64,000 nucleotides of DNA from Lentimicrobiaceae bacterium (lineage in GTDB: Bacteria; Bacteroidota; Bacteroidia; Bacteroidales; P3): positions 7,577 to 71,576 of the forward strand of contig JAFLTI010000006.1 of NCBI GenBank assembly GCA_022510485.1, in the 5' to 3' direction. The translations under genes were made by a program, and so were the position numbers. A model generated the notes under the pieces. It worked only from the letters and a program-made list of their open reading frames with translations. It was not told where the DNA came from and searched no databases. Shown piece after piece: positions 1 through 9,567 of this stretch. Positions within the stretch are counted from its first letter, which is position 1; the number at the start of each line of letters is the position of its first letter.

Positions 1-2054
1 CCGATCCTTTGATAAGGGACACTCTCCGTTACGCCATCAAGTTGGAGGGCTGTATCCGCAGTGTGGGCGTTCACGCCTGCGGTATGATTATAGCCCCCGA
101 AGATTTGATAGAATACGTGCCTACCGGTATGGCTAAGGATTCCGAGATGCCCGTTACCCAATACGAAGGCACCTACGTAGAATCAGTGGGCTTGCTCAAG
201 ATGGACTTTCTGGGGCTCAAGACCCTTACGATTATCAAGGGAGCCTTAGACAATATAAAGTTGCGTCACGGCATAGAAATCGACATAGAAAAGATACCGC
301 TCGACGACCAGCCTACCTACGATATTTTCGGCAATGGAGAAACCAATGGCATCTTTCAGTTTGAATCGGAGGGAATGCAGAAATACCTCAAGGAACTCAA
401 GCCCTCGCGCTTGGAAGACATTATCGCTATGAACGCCCTCTACCGCCCCGGTCCTATGGAATATATCCCGCAGTTTATCCGCCGCAAGAAAGGCCAGGAG
501 GCTATCGAATACGACCTTCCCGAAATGGAAGAATACCTGCACGATACCTACGGCATTACCGTGTATCAGGAACAGGTGATGTTGCTTTCCCAGAAATTGG
601 CAAACTTTACCAAGGCTGATGCCGACACGCTCCGTAAGGCGATGGGTAAGAAAAAGAAAGACGTGATGGCCAAGATGAAGGTAAAGTATATGGACGGCTG
701 CAAGGCAAATGGGCTTGACCCGACCGTTTGCGAAAAAGTGTGGACAGATTGGGAAGCCTTCGCTGAGTATGCCTTCAATAAATCGCACTCCACCTGCTAT
801 GCTTGGGTCGCTTATCAGACAGCCTACCTCAAAGCCCATTATCCGGCAGAATACATGGCTTCGGTGCTTACCAACAACCTTTCGGACATCAGCGAGATTT
901 CGTTCTTTATGGACGAGTGTAAACGTATGGGAATTAAACTTTTGCCGCCCGATGTAAACGAAAGTATGGGCTTTTTTACGGTAAACAAAGACGGCGCCAT
1001 ACGTTTTGGCTTGAGCGGTATCAAAAACGTGGGAACCAATGTGGTAGACGAACTAATTAAGGAACGCGAAGAAAACGGACCTTTTAAGGATGTGCTGGAT
1101 TTCGTTACCCGGGTGAACCTGCGGAGCATGAACCGCCGTTGTATGGAAGCCTTGGTTATGGCGGGAGCTTTCGACAGCTTTAATATGACCCGTTCCGTTT
1201 TCTTTTATCAGAAGCCGGGCGAAAACCAAACCTTTACCGAAAAATTGCTGCAATACGGCGCAGGCGTGCAGCGCCGCCAAACTTCCAGTCAGACCGATTT
1301 GTTCGGTAACAGTATGGAATCGGTGGTGTCTACCATTGATATTCCCAAGGTGGAACCTTGGTCGCAGATAGAGCAGCTTGGCAACGAAAAAGAAGTGGTG
1401 GGCATTTATCTGAGCGGATTTCCCTTGGATGCCTACAAATTAGAGTTGACGACCTACTCCAATATTAATATAGAAAAAATCAAAAACACACCGCTCGAAA
1501 CATTTAAGGGCAAGTCATTGCATTTTGGCGGTATCGTTACCGAAGCTTCGATGAACCGGAAAACCAAAACCGGCAAGGATTACGGACGCTTTACCCTTGC
1601 CGACTACGAGGCTTCGATAGAGTTTGCCCTATTCGGCAAAGACTACATAAACTTTAAGAACTATGTTGAAACGCCGGGGCGTCTTGTCTTTATCACCGCC
1701 GAGTTGCGCCAGCGCTGGGCTAAGGAAAAGGATACCGCTCCCGAATATGAATTACAGATACGCACCATAGAACTTTTGGATGAATTGTTGGACAAGAGGG
1801 CAAAAAAACTCCGTCTGAGTGTCCGTCTTGGCGAAATAACGCCCGATTTTACGGCAAAGATTCTTAAAATCTGCAACGACAACGCGCTGAACAAGACCGC
1901 AGCCCAAAATGGTGGTGCCGTAGTTGAGTTTCATGTGGCGGATCATATCAATTCTTTGACCCTCAATATGGTTCTTCCGGCAAAAGTAAAGCCGTCGGAC
2001 TTTTTGGCAGATTTGCAGCGGGAAAAGTTAGACCTTGGGATAAAAATAGATTGA
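1..2054 (+). CDS. dnaE: DNA polymerase III alpha subunit, C-terminal part (5' end outside window)
   Basis: Long ORF running in from the window edge; PolIIIalpha motifs (MDFLGLKTLTII, NALYRPGPMEYIPQFIRRKKG, YQEQVM, FNKSHS..YA..AYQTAYLKAHYPAEYMA) and a C-terminal OB-fold region. Confidence 0.97.
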   Translation, partial: DPLIRDTLRYAIKLEGCIRSVGVHACGMIIAPEDLIEYVPTGMAKDSEMPVTQYEGTYVESVGLLKMDFLGLKTLTIIKGALDNIKLRHGIEIDIEKIPLDDQPTYDIFGNGETNGIFQFESEGMQKYLKELKPSRLEDIIAMNALYRPGPMEYIPQFIRRKKGQEAIEYDLPEMEEYLHDTYGITVYQEQVMLLSQKLANFTKADADTLRKAMGKKKKDVMAKMKVKYMDGCKANGLDPTVCEKVWTDWEAFAEYAFNKSHSTCYAWVAYQTAYLKAHYPAEYMASVLTNNLSDISEISFFMDECKRMGIKLLPPDVNESMGFFTVNKDGAIRFGLSGIKNVGTNVVDELIKEREENGPFKDVLDFVTRVNLRSMNRRCMEALVMAGAFDSFNMTRSVFFYQKPGENQTFTEKLLQYGAGVQRRQTSSQTDLFGNSMESVVSTIDIPKVEPWSQIEQLGNEKEVVGIYLSGFPLDAYKLELTTYSNINIEKIKNTPLETFKGKSLHFGGIVTEASMNRKTKTGKDYGRFTLADYEASIEFALFGKDYINFKNYVETPGRLVFITAELRQRWAKEKDTAPEYELQIRTIELLDELLDKRAKKLRLSVRLGEITPDFTAKILKICNDNALNKTAAQNGGAVVEFHVADHINSLTLNMVLPAKVKPSDFLADLQREKLDLGIKID

Positions 2055-2111
2055 GCGGGTTTGATTTTTTTCGCGTAAATTAGCCGTCTGAACTTAAAAA
2101 GACAAAATACT

Positions 2112-2429
2112 ATGGCAACAACATTCACTGATGCTAATTTTGAAGAACTGGCGCTCAAGGCAGCCACGCCCGTTATGGTTGATTTCGGTGCCGCTTGGTG
2201 CGGACCCTGCAACGCGATTGCTCCCGTAGTGGATAAATTGGCGGAAGAATATGCAGGCAAGGTGGTTATCGGTAAAATCGATGTAGACGCCTGCCCCGAA
2301 GTAACCAAAAAGTATAAGGTGCGCAACATTCCCACCATTCTTTTCCTCAAAAACGGAGAATTGGTAGACAAGCACGTGGGCAGCACCAACGAAGGCGATT
2401 TGAGAAAGAAACTCGACGCCATGCTTTAA
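2112..2429 (+). CDS. trxA: thioredoxin
   Basis: 105 aa with WCGPC active site and cis-Pro region (RNIPTILFLKNGE). Confidence 0.96.
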   Translation: MATTFTDANFEELALKAATPVMVDFGAAWCGPCNAIAPVVDKLAEEYAGKVVIGKIDVDACPEVTKKYKVRNIPTILFLKNGELVDKHVGSTNEGDLRKKLDAML

Positions 2430-2525
2430 TTTCTCAGGGCGGTTTTCCGTCCGTTGCAGGAGGTCGGTTGGGAATTTACTGTTCTTGACCGACCTTTCTT
2501 TTATCAAGGCAAGAAGCCGGTTTAG

Positions 2526-3467
2526 ATGACAGAAGATTTTTACAGGCAGGTTACCGAACCTTTTTCCTCCTTGGAGCTGTTGGCTTCGCAGGTGGTGGAG
2601 GGTTTTATTACCGGTCTGCACCAAAGCCCCTTTCACGGTTTTTCGGTGGAATTTGCCGAACATCGTCAATACAATAGGGGAGAATCGGTGCGGCACGTGG
2701 ACTGGAAGCTCTATGGGCGCACCGACCGCCTGTATGTAAAGAAATATCAGGAAGAAACCAATCTGCGTTGCCATATTTTTGTGGATACGTCTTCTTCGAT
2801 GTATTTTCCCTCTCCGGATTCGGGAGAGAAAACACTCCATAAACTGGGCTTTTCGCTTTGTTCGGCGGCAGTGCTTGCCACTATGCTGATTCGGCAGCGC
2901 GATGCGGTGGGGCTGCACTTTTTTTCTTCGCAGGAAGATTTCAAAACCGAAGTGAAATCCAATCAGACACACCTTAAGTACCTGCTTTCCGAATTGGAGG
3001 GGCGTTTTCGCAAATCGCTCGAAAAACCCAAACTCAATGTGGATTCGGATATGGCGGAAACCTTACATTTGGCAGCCGAAAGGATTCACAAGCGTTCCTT
3101 AATCGTGCTGTTTTCCGATATGTTTCAAGGGGAATCCGACCCGGAGGCTCTTTGGGGAGCCTTGCAGCATCTAAAATACCGCAACAACGAGGTGCTTTTG
3201 TTTCACGTTACCCATCACGGCAAGGAAGCCGCTTTGGAGTTTCCCGAAAAACGCTACTGTATGGTGGATATGGAAAGCGGACAGGAAATCAAGCTTAGTC
3301 CGGCGCAATACAGGCAGGCTTATGCCCAAAAATACGCCGCCTTCCGGCAGGAGCTTGTTAACCGCTGCAATCAATACAGGATAGATTTGGCAGAAGCCGA
3401 TGTGGCGGAGGGCTTCGTACCCGTCTTGCAGGCTTATGTGGCGAAAAGACGTAAAGTTTTCAAGTAA
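2526..3467 (+). CDS. DUF58 domain-containing protein (MoxR-associated vWA-like)
   Basis: GESVRHVDWKLYGRTDRLYVKKYQEETN typical of DUF58; vWA-like IFVDTSSSM. Confidence 0.9.
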   Translation: MTEDFYRQVTEPFSSLELLASQVVEGFITGLHQSPFHGFSVEFAEHRQYNRGESVRHVDWKLYGRTDRLYVKKYQEETNLRCHIFVDTSSSMYFPSPDSGEKTLHKLGFSLCSAAVLATMLIRQRDAVGLHFFSSQEDFKTEVKSNQTHLKYLLSELEGRFRKSLEKPKLNVDSDMAETLHLAAERIHKRSLIVLFSDMFQGESDPEALWGALQHLKYRNNEVLLFHVTHHGKEAALEFPEKRYCMVDMESGQEIKLSPAQYRQAYAQKYAAFRQELVNRCNQYRIDLAEADVAEGFVPVLQAYVAKRRKVFK

Positions 3468-3572
3468 TATTATAGGAAAAAGTGTTATATTTGCCTTTTG
3501 ATGCCCTTATGTTCAGGCGGTTGTTCCGGTCGCCCGAAAAGGGAGAGAATCAAAAGAAAAAATACAGAAGCA

Positions 3573-5390
3573 ATGAAGAAAATACAATTCCTCAGTATCT
3601 CGTTGGTTCTTGGTTTGGGTGTTCTTTTTTCATCCTGCGAGAGCCTTAAGAACATGGCTAAACAGCATGCCACCGTTAAGTACGAAGTAAAGCCGAACCC
3701 GCTTGAAATGCACGGCGACAAGGTAAAGGTAGAAATCAACGGAACCATTCCCGGCAAGTATTTCTGGAACAAGGCTATGGTGGTTTTCCAACCCTCTATC
3801 GTGTACGAAGGAGGTCAGCAGGATCTCAAGCCTTTTGTGTTGCGCGGTGTAAAGACTCAGGGTCAGGGAACGGTTATCGACAACAAGACCGGAGGAAAAT
3901 TCTCTTATAGCGATGAAGTGCCTTTTGTTCCTCAGATGGAACAGAGCCGTTTGGTGGTGAACCCGGTGGGATTTCCCGAAAAGAGTGCCGCCGGAAAAGA
4001 AGTGGCTGATGCCGCTGCCGCTACGCAATTGGCAAAGAACCTCAAGTTGGGCGACCGTCAGATGGCTGAAGGTATGATGATTACCTCCACCCGTATCGAC
4101 AAGGAAGGTGCCAAACCTGCCATCGTTCCCGACAAATACGAAAAAGAAACCGTTATTCCTCACTTGGCATATATCTACTATTTGGTAGATACCTACAACT
4201 TGAACTGGAATTTTGCCTTGAACAAGAAAGCCGAAGCCAAAGCGGCAATCAAGGCATTGGATAGCCTGTTCAATACCGGTATGGAAATGAAATCGGTTGA
4301 AATCAAGGCTTGGGCATCTCCCGAAGGCGAAGAAAGCCGCAACCAAAACCTTTCTGACAACCGTGCCAAGACCGCCGTTAAATACTTCAATACCGCTTAC
4401 GACAATGCGGTAAAGAAATTGGCTCGTCAGCAAAAGGTAAAACCCGCTTCCATCAAACAGAACATCGAACCTCAGGTTCAGTCGATGGGAGAAGACTGGG
4501 ATAAGTTCATTGCCGACCTCCGCGCTTCTGATATTGCCGAAAGAAATACGATTATCAACGTGATTTCCTCTCACCCCGACCGTGAAGCCAGAGAACAGGA
4601 AATCCGCAACATGACCGTTATCTACAAGCAGATTGAAGACAATATCCTGCCTCCGCTGCGTCGTGCCGAAATGCAGGTAAACTTCCTCGAACCCAAGAAA
4701 ACCGACGAAGAAATAGCCCAGCTTTCGCTTACCGAACCGTCGGAACTGAAGGTGGAAGAGCTGCTCTATGCCGCCACCCTTACCGAAGACAAGGAAAACC
4801 AACTTAAGATTTACTTGTCCGCCACCGAAGTTTATCCCGAAGAATATCGCGGATTCAACAACGCCGCCGCTTTGTATATCGAAAAGCACGAATACGATCA
4901 GGCTCAAGCCTTGCTTGAAACCGCTCTCGGTCTGCAACCCGAAGACGGTGCGGTTCTCAACAACATGGGTGCTATTGCTATGGCAAGAGGCGATATGGAA
5001 AACGCCCGCGCCAACTTTGAAAACGCCCTCAAGACCGGCAATGCCGAAGCCGGCTTCAATATGGGTATGCTCGACATCAAAGACGGCAACTACGCTAAGG
5101 GAGTAAGTGCTATGGGCGGAGAAAAATGCGTTTACAACTTGGCTTTGGCTCAGTTGATGAACGGTCAGCTTGACGAAGCTAAGGCTACGCTCAACTGCAT
5201 GGAAACCATTACCCCCGATGCTTATTATCTCTTGGCTGTAATCGCAGCCCGTCAGAACAACAAAGCCGATTTGGCAAACGCCTTGCGTCAGGCTGTTGAA
5301 GGAAAATCCGCTTTGAAGGCACAGGCTCAGAAAGACGTTGAGTTCATCAACTTCCGCGATGATGCCGAAATTCAGAATATAATCCGATAG
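3573..5390 (+). CDS. TPR-containing, OmpA-like lipoprotein
   Basis: Lipoprotein signal MKKIQFLSISLVLGLGVLFSSC; OmpA-like segment (IKAWASPEGEESRNQNLSDNRAKTAVKYF) and C-terminal TPR units. ORF opens at 3498 but the lipobox-proximal ATG is 3573. Confidence 0.8.
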   Translation: MKKIQFLSISLVLGLGVLFSSCESLKNMAKQHATVKYEVKPNPLEMHGDKVKVEINGTIPGKYFWNKAMVVFQPSIVYEGGQQDLKPFVLRGVKTQGQGTVIDNKTGGKFSYSDEVPFVPQMEQSRLVVNPVGFPEKSAAGKEVADAAAATQLAKNLKLGDRQMAEGMMITSTRIDKEGAKPAIVPDKYEKETVIPHLAYIYYLVDTYNLNWNFALNKKAEAKAAIKALDSLFNTGMEMKSVEIKAWASPEGEESRNQNLSDNRAKTAVKYFNTAYDNAVKKLARQQKVKPASIKQNIEPQVQSMGEDWDKFIADLRASDIAERNTIINVISSHPDREAREQEIRNMTVIYKQIEDNILPPLRRAEMQVNFLEPKKTDEEIAQLSLTEPSELKVEELLYAATLTEDKENQLKIYLSATEVYPEEYRGFNNAAALYIEKHEYDQAQALLETALGLQPEDGAVLNNMGAIAMARGDMENARANFENALKTGNAEAGFNMGMLDIKDGNYAKGVSAMGGEKCVYNLALAQLMNGQLDEAKATLNCMETITPDAYYLLAVIAARQNNKADLANALRQAVEGKSALKAQAQKDVEFINFRDDAEIQNIIR

Positions 5391-5402
5391 TCTTACCGGA
5401 AA

Positions 5403-5450
5403 AAAAGAGGAGAGGGGGGAGCGCGAATGCGCTCCCCCCTCCTCTTTTCT
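5403..5450 (+). terminator. strong bidirectional hairpin terminator
   Basis: AAAAGAGGAGAGGGGGGAGCGC-GAAT-GCGCTCCCCCCTCCTCTTTT: about 20-bp stem with a 2-nt bulge, A/T flanks. Confidence 0.85.
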
Positions 5451-5477
5451 CACCGTTTAATTCACAATATTAATTTT

Positions 5478-5826
5478 TCAAAAGTGATACCCAAGACCCA
5501 ACAGAATCCACGAAGTTTTGGGTTGTATTCCTGTTTTCCAGTTTAAGCGGTCCCTGCCTTTTTCTTTTTCCCCTACATAGGTAGAACAGCCGACAGAAAT
5601 CAAGACATTTTTTATCTCGTAGGTCAAGCCAATGGAAAAGCGACCCTGCAAAAGGAAGATTCCATACGGATTACGGCGAAAATAATGGGTGCTGGTTTCA
5701 CCGTTGGGAATGCCTTGCCCATACAAACTTGGATAACGCCCGAACTCGTATGTACATGAACCGTCAAATGATGCGGCAAAAGCCAAATTCAAAAAATACC
5801 GGTATAAGGTAGCGTATCGTTTTCAT
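5478..5826 (-). pseudogene. probable frameshifted small outer-membrane beta-barrel fragment with duplicated leader
   Basis: ATG at 5826 (MKTIRYLIPVFF) is out of frame with the 5792..5478 frame (NLAFAASFDGSC...WILLGLGYHF*); a 1-nt change in the 6-A run (5791-5796) would join them as MKTIRYLIPVFLNLAFAASF. Confidence 0.55.
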
Positions 5827-5834
5827 GGCTATTT
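5791..5834. repeat. 44-bp direct repeat copy 1 (other copy 6484..6527)
   Basis: aaaaaatac[c/t]ggtataaggtagcgtatcgttttcatggctattt: 43/44 identical. Confidence 0.95.
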
Positions 5835-5838
5835 TACT

Positions 5839-6519
5839 TTATTGAAACAAAGAAAGATAGTTGTTATCATCTATCATTATCTGCAATATTCCGTAGTCTT
5901 TATTGTAGAAAAACTGTACGTGGATATGCCGTCCGAAAGGATTTTCTACAGTTTTGTCTATTTCGATAACTTCATGGTAAACATGATTGTTTATTTCGAT
6001 GGTTTCATGATAAATAAGATCGTTTGTTTCAAGGGGTTTAGGAAAGTGCCGGGGAGAAACAACTCCATCTTTATCAATTTCTAACTGTATGGTCATATTG
6101 CGCACAGCCCGAACAGTCCCTATGTTTATATCAATCGAGCAAGAGCCATCCCAATACAGCAGATAATTTCCTTTGGGATCCCATTCGTAAGTATTTATGT
6201 ATATCGGAATAGAAATATCATCATAGGCATTGGACAAAGATTCTAATCTTATATCTTCTTTTCCGATTCGGGCATAATCGGTACACATGGTTGATTCGCT
6301 TGTCTCCAGCTCTTGCCAATATTTTGACCGTTCTGTCACCTTGAAATCAATGATTTTTCCCTCCCTGTCTATAAAACTGACAATGGAGTCTTGTTTATAA
6401 GGGGGAAACCATTGTTCCTGTGCTTTCGTAAACGCCACGCGGAATGTTTTCGAGGGCAAACAGCACGAAGAAACCAAAAGCGTAAAAAATACTGGTATAA
6501 GGTAGCGTATCGTTTTCAT
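5839..6519 (-). CDS. hypothetical lipoprotein
   Basis: 226 aa, signal peptide plus lipobox-like MKTIRYLIPVFFTLLVSSCC; no recognised domain. Confidence 0.65.
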   Translation of the reverse strand: MKTIRYLIPVFFTLLVSSCCLPSKTFRVAFTKAQEQWFPPYKQDSIVSFIDREGKIIDFKVTERSKYWQELETSESTMCTDYARIGKEDIRLESLSNAYDDISIPIYINTYEWDPKGNYLLYWDGSCSIDINIGTVRAVRNMTIQLEIDKDGVVSPRHFPKPLETNDLIYHETIEINNHVYHEVIEIDKTVENPFGRHIHVQFFYNKDYGILQIMIDDNNYLSLFQ

Positions 6520-6527
6520 GGCTATTT
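6484..6527. repeat. 44-bp direct repeat copy 2 (other copy 5791..5834)
   Basis: Same 44-mer with one mismatch; covers the start codon and leader of the lipoprotein gene. Confidence 0.95.
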
Positions 6528-6702
6528 AGTTTTTGGTGAATAATGGTCGTTTTAGTTAACCTTTTTTTTCTATTGGATTTGTACTGCTGGTGCGTGTTTC
6601 CGATGGTATGTTTTAGTGAATAAATCAGCTAAGTATTTACAAAGATACAAAAATTTTCGTAAGTTGCAAAAGTTGTCAAAATTAGTATTAATTATATGTG
6701 GG

Positions 6703-7476
6703 TTATCCGAACATCTTGTTGGCTTCGTTGCTCTTGATTGGTTCTATCACGAGGTTTTCGTCACTGAAGCTGAAATAGCGGTTTCCGCAAACGATAATGT
6801 GGTCAAAGAGGTATAGGTCGAGCAGTTTGGCTCCTTTCTGAATTTTTTCGGTAATGGAAATATCTTCCGCGCTGGGGCGGGTGTTGCCCGATGGGTGGTT
6901 GTGCGCCAAGATAAGCCCGCTGGCGTGTTCGTCTATGGCAAACTTGAAGATCTTCCGCGCATCCACCACCGTAGAAGCCAAGCCCCCTTCGCTGATAAGG
7001 ACTTTTCGCAGCAGCCTGCCGGATTGCGATAGAAGCAGGGCATAGAACTTTTCGTAGGGAGAAGAGGCAAAATCGCCGCAGAGAAGCCGAAAAGCCTCCG
7101 AACTGCTACATATTTTGGTTTCCGTATCTGACGGAATTACCAAACTGCGTTTTCCCAATTCGATACCCGCCAGTATGCCCACCGCCTTGGCCTGCCCTAT
7201 GCCGGAGAATTTACGCGCCAGCTCCTTGGCAGAACGGCAACTGAGTTCATACAGGCTTCCGTTAAAATATTTGAGGATTTTTTGGGCTATGTCTAATGCC
7301 GAATAGCTTTCGGTTCCGCTGCCGATAAGAATGGCGAGCAGTTCTTCGTCTTTCATGTTTTGGGCGTTGCCGGACAGGAATTTTTCGCGCGGACGGTCTT
7401 GGGTGTTCCATCGGTGGATAGGCAGAAAATGTTTGTTTTCCAAAACAAAATCGGGGCGGTCGGTAAAGATGCTCAT
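6703..7476 (-). CDS. radC: RadC family JAB-domain protein
   Basis: Helix-hairpin N-terminus and MPN/JAB motif LAHNHPSGNTRPSAED. Confidence 0.92.
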   Translation of the reverse strand: MSIFTDRPDFVLENKHFLPIHRWNTQDRPREKFLSGNAQNMKDEELLAILIGSGTESYSALDIAQKILKYFNGSLYELSCRSAKELARKFSGIGQAKAVGILAGIELGKRSLVIPSDTETKICSSSEAFRLLCGDFASSPYEKFYALLLSQSGRLLRKVLISEGGLASTVVDARKIFKFAIDEHASGLILAHNHPSGNTRPSAEDISITEKIQKGAKLLDLYLFDHIIVCGNRYFSFSDENLVIEPIKSNEANKMFG

Positions 7477-7544
7477 AACAACAGTGCTTTACCAATATAA
7501 ACCCCAAAATTCGGTTTTATCGAAATTTTTTTTGCTAAAACGGT

Positions 7545-8624
7545 CTAAATCCGCTTGGTAAGTTCGCGTACCAATTTGGCATCCTTAAAAAATTCCTTGG
7601 CGAGGATGCGCAGCACCGTATAGCAGGGAATGGCAAGAATCATACCCCAGATACCGGTCAGCGTGCCGGCAATCAGGATAACGAAGAATATTTCGAGCGG
7701 GTGAGCCTTTACCGAATTGGAATAAATGGTTACCTGCAACACGAAATTGTCGATGAGGTTGCAGGCGGTAAATACGCCGATTACCTTGACAAGAGCCCAC
7801 ACCAAATCCATTGAGATGCCCGCCTGCAGGCTGTTGACGATAGTGAACAGGCAGGTGAGTGCGGCTCCGATAACGGGACCCAGATAGGGAATAACATTGA
7901 ATAATCCTCCAAGACAGCCGTACAGCAGGGCGTTTTCGATACCGCAAAGCCATAAGCCGAGCGAAAGGAGGGTCATCATACAGAAAACTTCGAGCGAAAG
8001 TCCTACAAAATAGCGGCTCAACAGGTGTTCTACCGATTTCAATACCTTTTCGGTGCGTTCCACCAAACGGTCGGGAACAAAGAGAAACAGCATTTTCTTG
8101 AATATGCGTTCGTCTCGCAAAAAGAAAAATGAAAGAAAGATAACCGAGAACAGACCGATAGCCAAGGAGGTGAGTTTGCTGGCAAGGGAAGATACAATGC
8201 TTTGGAGGTTGATGTGTTGCCATACCTCGCTCAGGCTGTGCGAAAAATAGCCCGCAATCTCTTCTTCGGTAATCTCTACGCCTTTTTGGTTGAGCCAAGA
8301 AACCACCTCGTTTCCCAATAAGGTGGTTTGCGAAGAAAGGGTAGTGTAGTCGAGTTCGGCTATCTGCTGAGCCTGTTTTACAAAGAGAGGAAAAATAAGC
8401 CAGATGATAAGGCTCAGTATGCCGATAAAGAAAAAAATTACAATGAGGCTGCTCAAGGCTGCCGGTATCTTTACCTTTTCGTGTAGGAGCTTTACCAAGG
8501 GTCGTCCCAGCATGGAAATCAAGAAAGCCACCAAGGTGTAGATTACCAAATCCGACAACCAATAAAATACTGCCAAAAGCAGCAGTATGCCTAATATGAT
8601 ACCCAAGATTTTTCTCTTTTCCAT
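7545..8624 (-). CDS. AI-2E family transporter (PerM/YdiK-like)
   Basis: Multi-TM protein with the family C-terminal region (GLFNVIPYLGPVIG; HPLEIFFVILIAGTLTGIWGMILAIP). Confidence 0.88.
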   Translation of the reverse strand: MEKRKILGIILGILLLLAVFYWLSDLVIYTLVAFLISMLGRPLVKLLHEKVKIPAALSSLIVIFFFIGILSLIIWLIFPLFVKQAQQIAELDYTTLSSQTTLLGNEVVSWLNQKGVEITEEEIAGYFSHSLSEVWQHINLQSIVSSLASKLTSLAIGLFSVIFLSFFFLRDERIFKKMLFLFVPDRLVERTEKVLKSVEHLLSRYFVGLSLEVFCMMTLLSLGLWLCGIENALLYGCLGGLFNVIPYLGPVIGAALTCLFTIVNSLQAGISMDLVWALVKVIGVFTACNLIDNFVLQVTIYSNSVKAHPLEIFFVILIAGTLTGIWGMILAIPCYTVLRILAKEFFKDAKLVRELTKRI

Positions 8625-8625
8625 A

Positions 8626-9567
8626 TTATTTCTGGTCGTTTTTGTTTACGATGAGTCCGGGCTGGGGTACTTCCTCTCCGTGCAGTATGTTGAGGTAGCT
8701 GTCGTAGCGCAGCTTGGATATTTCTCCCTCCTGCACGGCTTGCTTTACGGCACAGTCGGGTTCGTGTTCGTGGGTGCAGTTGTTAAAACGGCAGTTGCCC
8801 ATAATGCGTTGCATTTCGGGAAAATAGCGCGACAGTTCGTCGGTGGTGAAACGCACCATACCAAATTCCTTGATGCCAGGGGTGTCTACGATATATCCGC
8901 CAAACGAAAGCGGATACATACGGGCGTATGTGGTGGTATGCTTGCCCTTGAGGTGGGTCTCTGAAATCTCGCCCACCCGAATGTCTAAATCCGGTTGCAG
9001 ATACCGTATGAGTGCCGATTTGCCCACGCCCGAATTGCCCGAAAAAAGGCAGATGCGGTTCTGCATACGCTCTTTGAGTTGCTCCATTCCTTTGCCGGAG
9101 CGTGTGCTGGTATCTATTACTTCGTAGCCTGCCCGGGCGTAGATATGCCTGTATTCTTCGAGTTCCGCCAGATTTTGGGGCGTAAAGAGGTCGCTTTTGT
9201 TAAATACGATGCAAACCGGCACGTGATAGGCTTCGGCGGTTACCAAAAAACGGTCTATAAAACCTTGGGGTGTGCGCGGCTGGTTCAATCCTGCCACCAA
9301 AAAAGCCAAATCGATATTGGCGGCTATGATGTGGGTCTGTTTGGAAAGGTTTACCGATTTGCGGATAATGCAGTTGCGCCTTTCGCCTATGCTCACTATC
9401 CAGCCGTCGTCAGAAATTTCAACCATATCGCCCACTGCCACAGGGTTGGTGGTCTTTACGCCCTTAAGGCGAAAGTTACCCTTTACCTTGCAGGTATGCA
9501 GTGTTTGGCTGTTGTCTTCTACCACATATTCCTTGCCTGTGCTTGCAATTACTCTTCCCTGTGTCAT
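8626..9567 (-). CDS. rsgA: ribosome small subunit-dependent GTPase A
   Basis: Circularly permuted GTPase: NKSD, SGNSGVGKSALIRYL, DTPGIKEFG and Cys/His Zn motif CRFNNCTHEHEPDC. Confidence 0.95.
   Translation of the reverse strand: MTQGRVIASTGKEYVVEDNSQTLHTCKVKGNFRLKGVKTTNPVAVGDMVEISDDGWIVSIGERRNCIIRKSVNLSKQTHIIAANIDLAFLVAGLNQPRTPQGFIDRFLVTAEAYHVPVCIVFNKSDLFTPQNLAELEEYRHIYARAGYEVIDTSTRSGKGMEQLKERMQNRICLFSGNSGVGKSALIRYLQPDLDIRVGEISETHLKGKHTTTYARMYPLSFGGYIVDTPGIKEFGMVRFTTDELSRYFPEMQRIMGNCRFNNCTHEHEPDCAVKQAVQEGEISKLRYDSYLNILHGEEVPQPGLIVNKNDQK

Noticed and set aside
3630-5453. 607-aa antisense ORF opposite the TPR lipoprotein gene
   Set aside because: Low-complexity F/G/V/H-rich translation mirroring the sense codon bias; the sense ORF has a clear lipoprotein signal and TPR motifs. 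Treated as an incidental open frame.
6616-6816. 66-aa plus-strand ORF at the radC 3' end
   Set aside because: Overlaps the end of radC on the opposite strand; no supporting motif.
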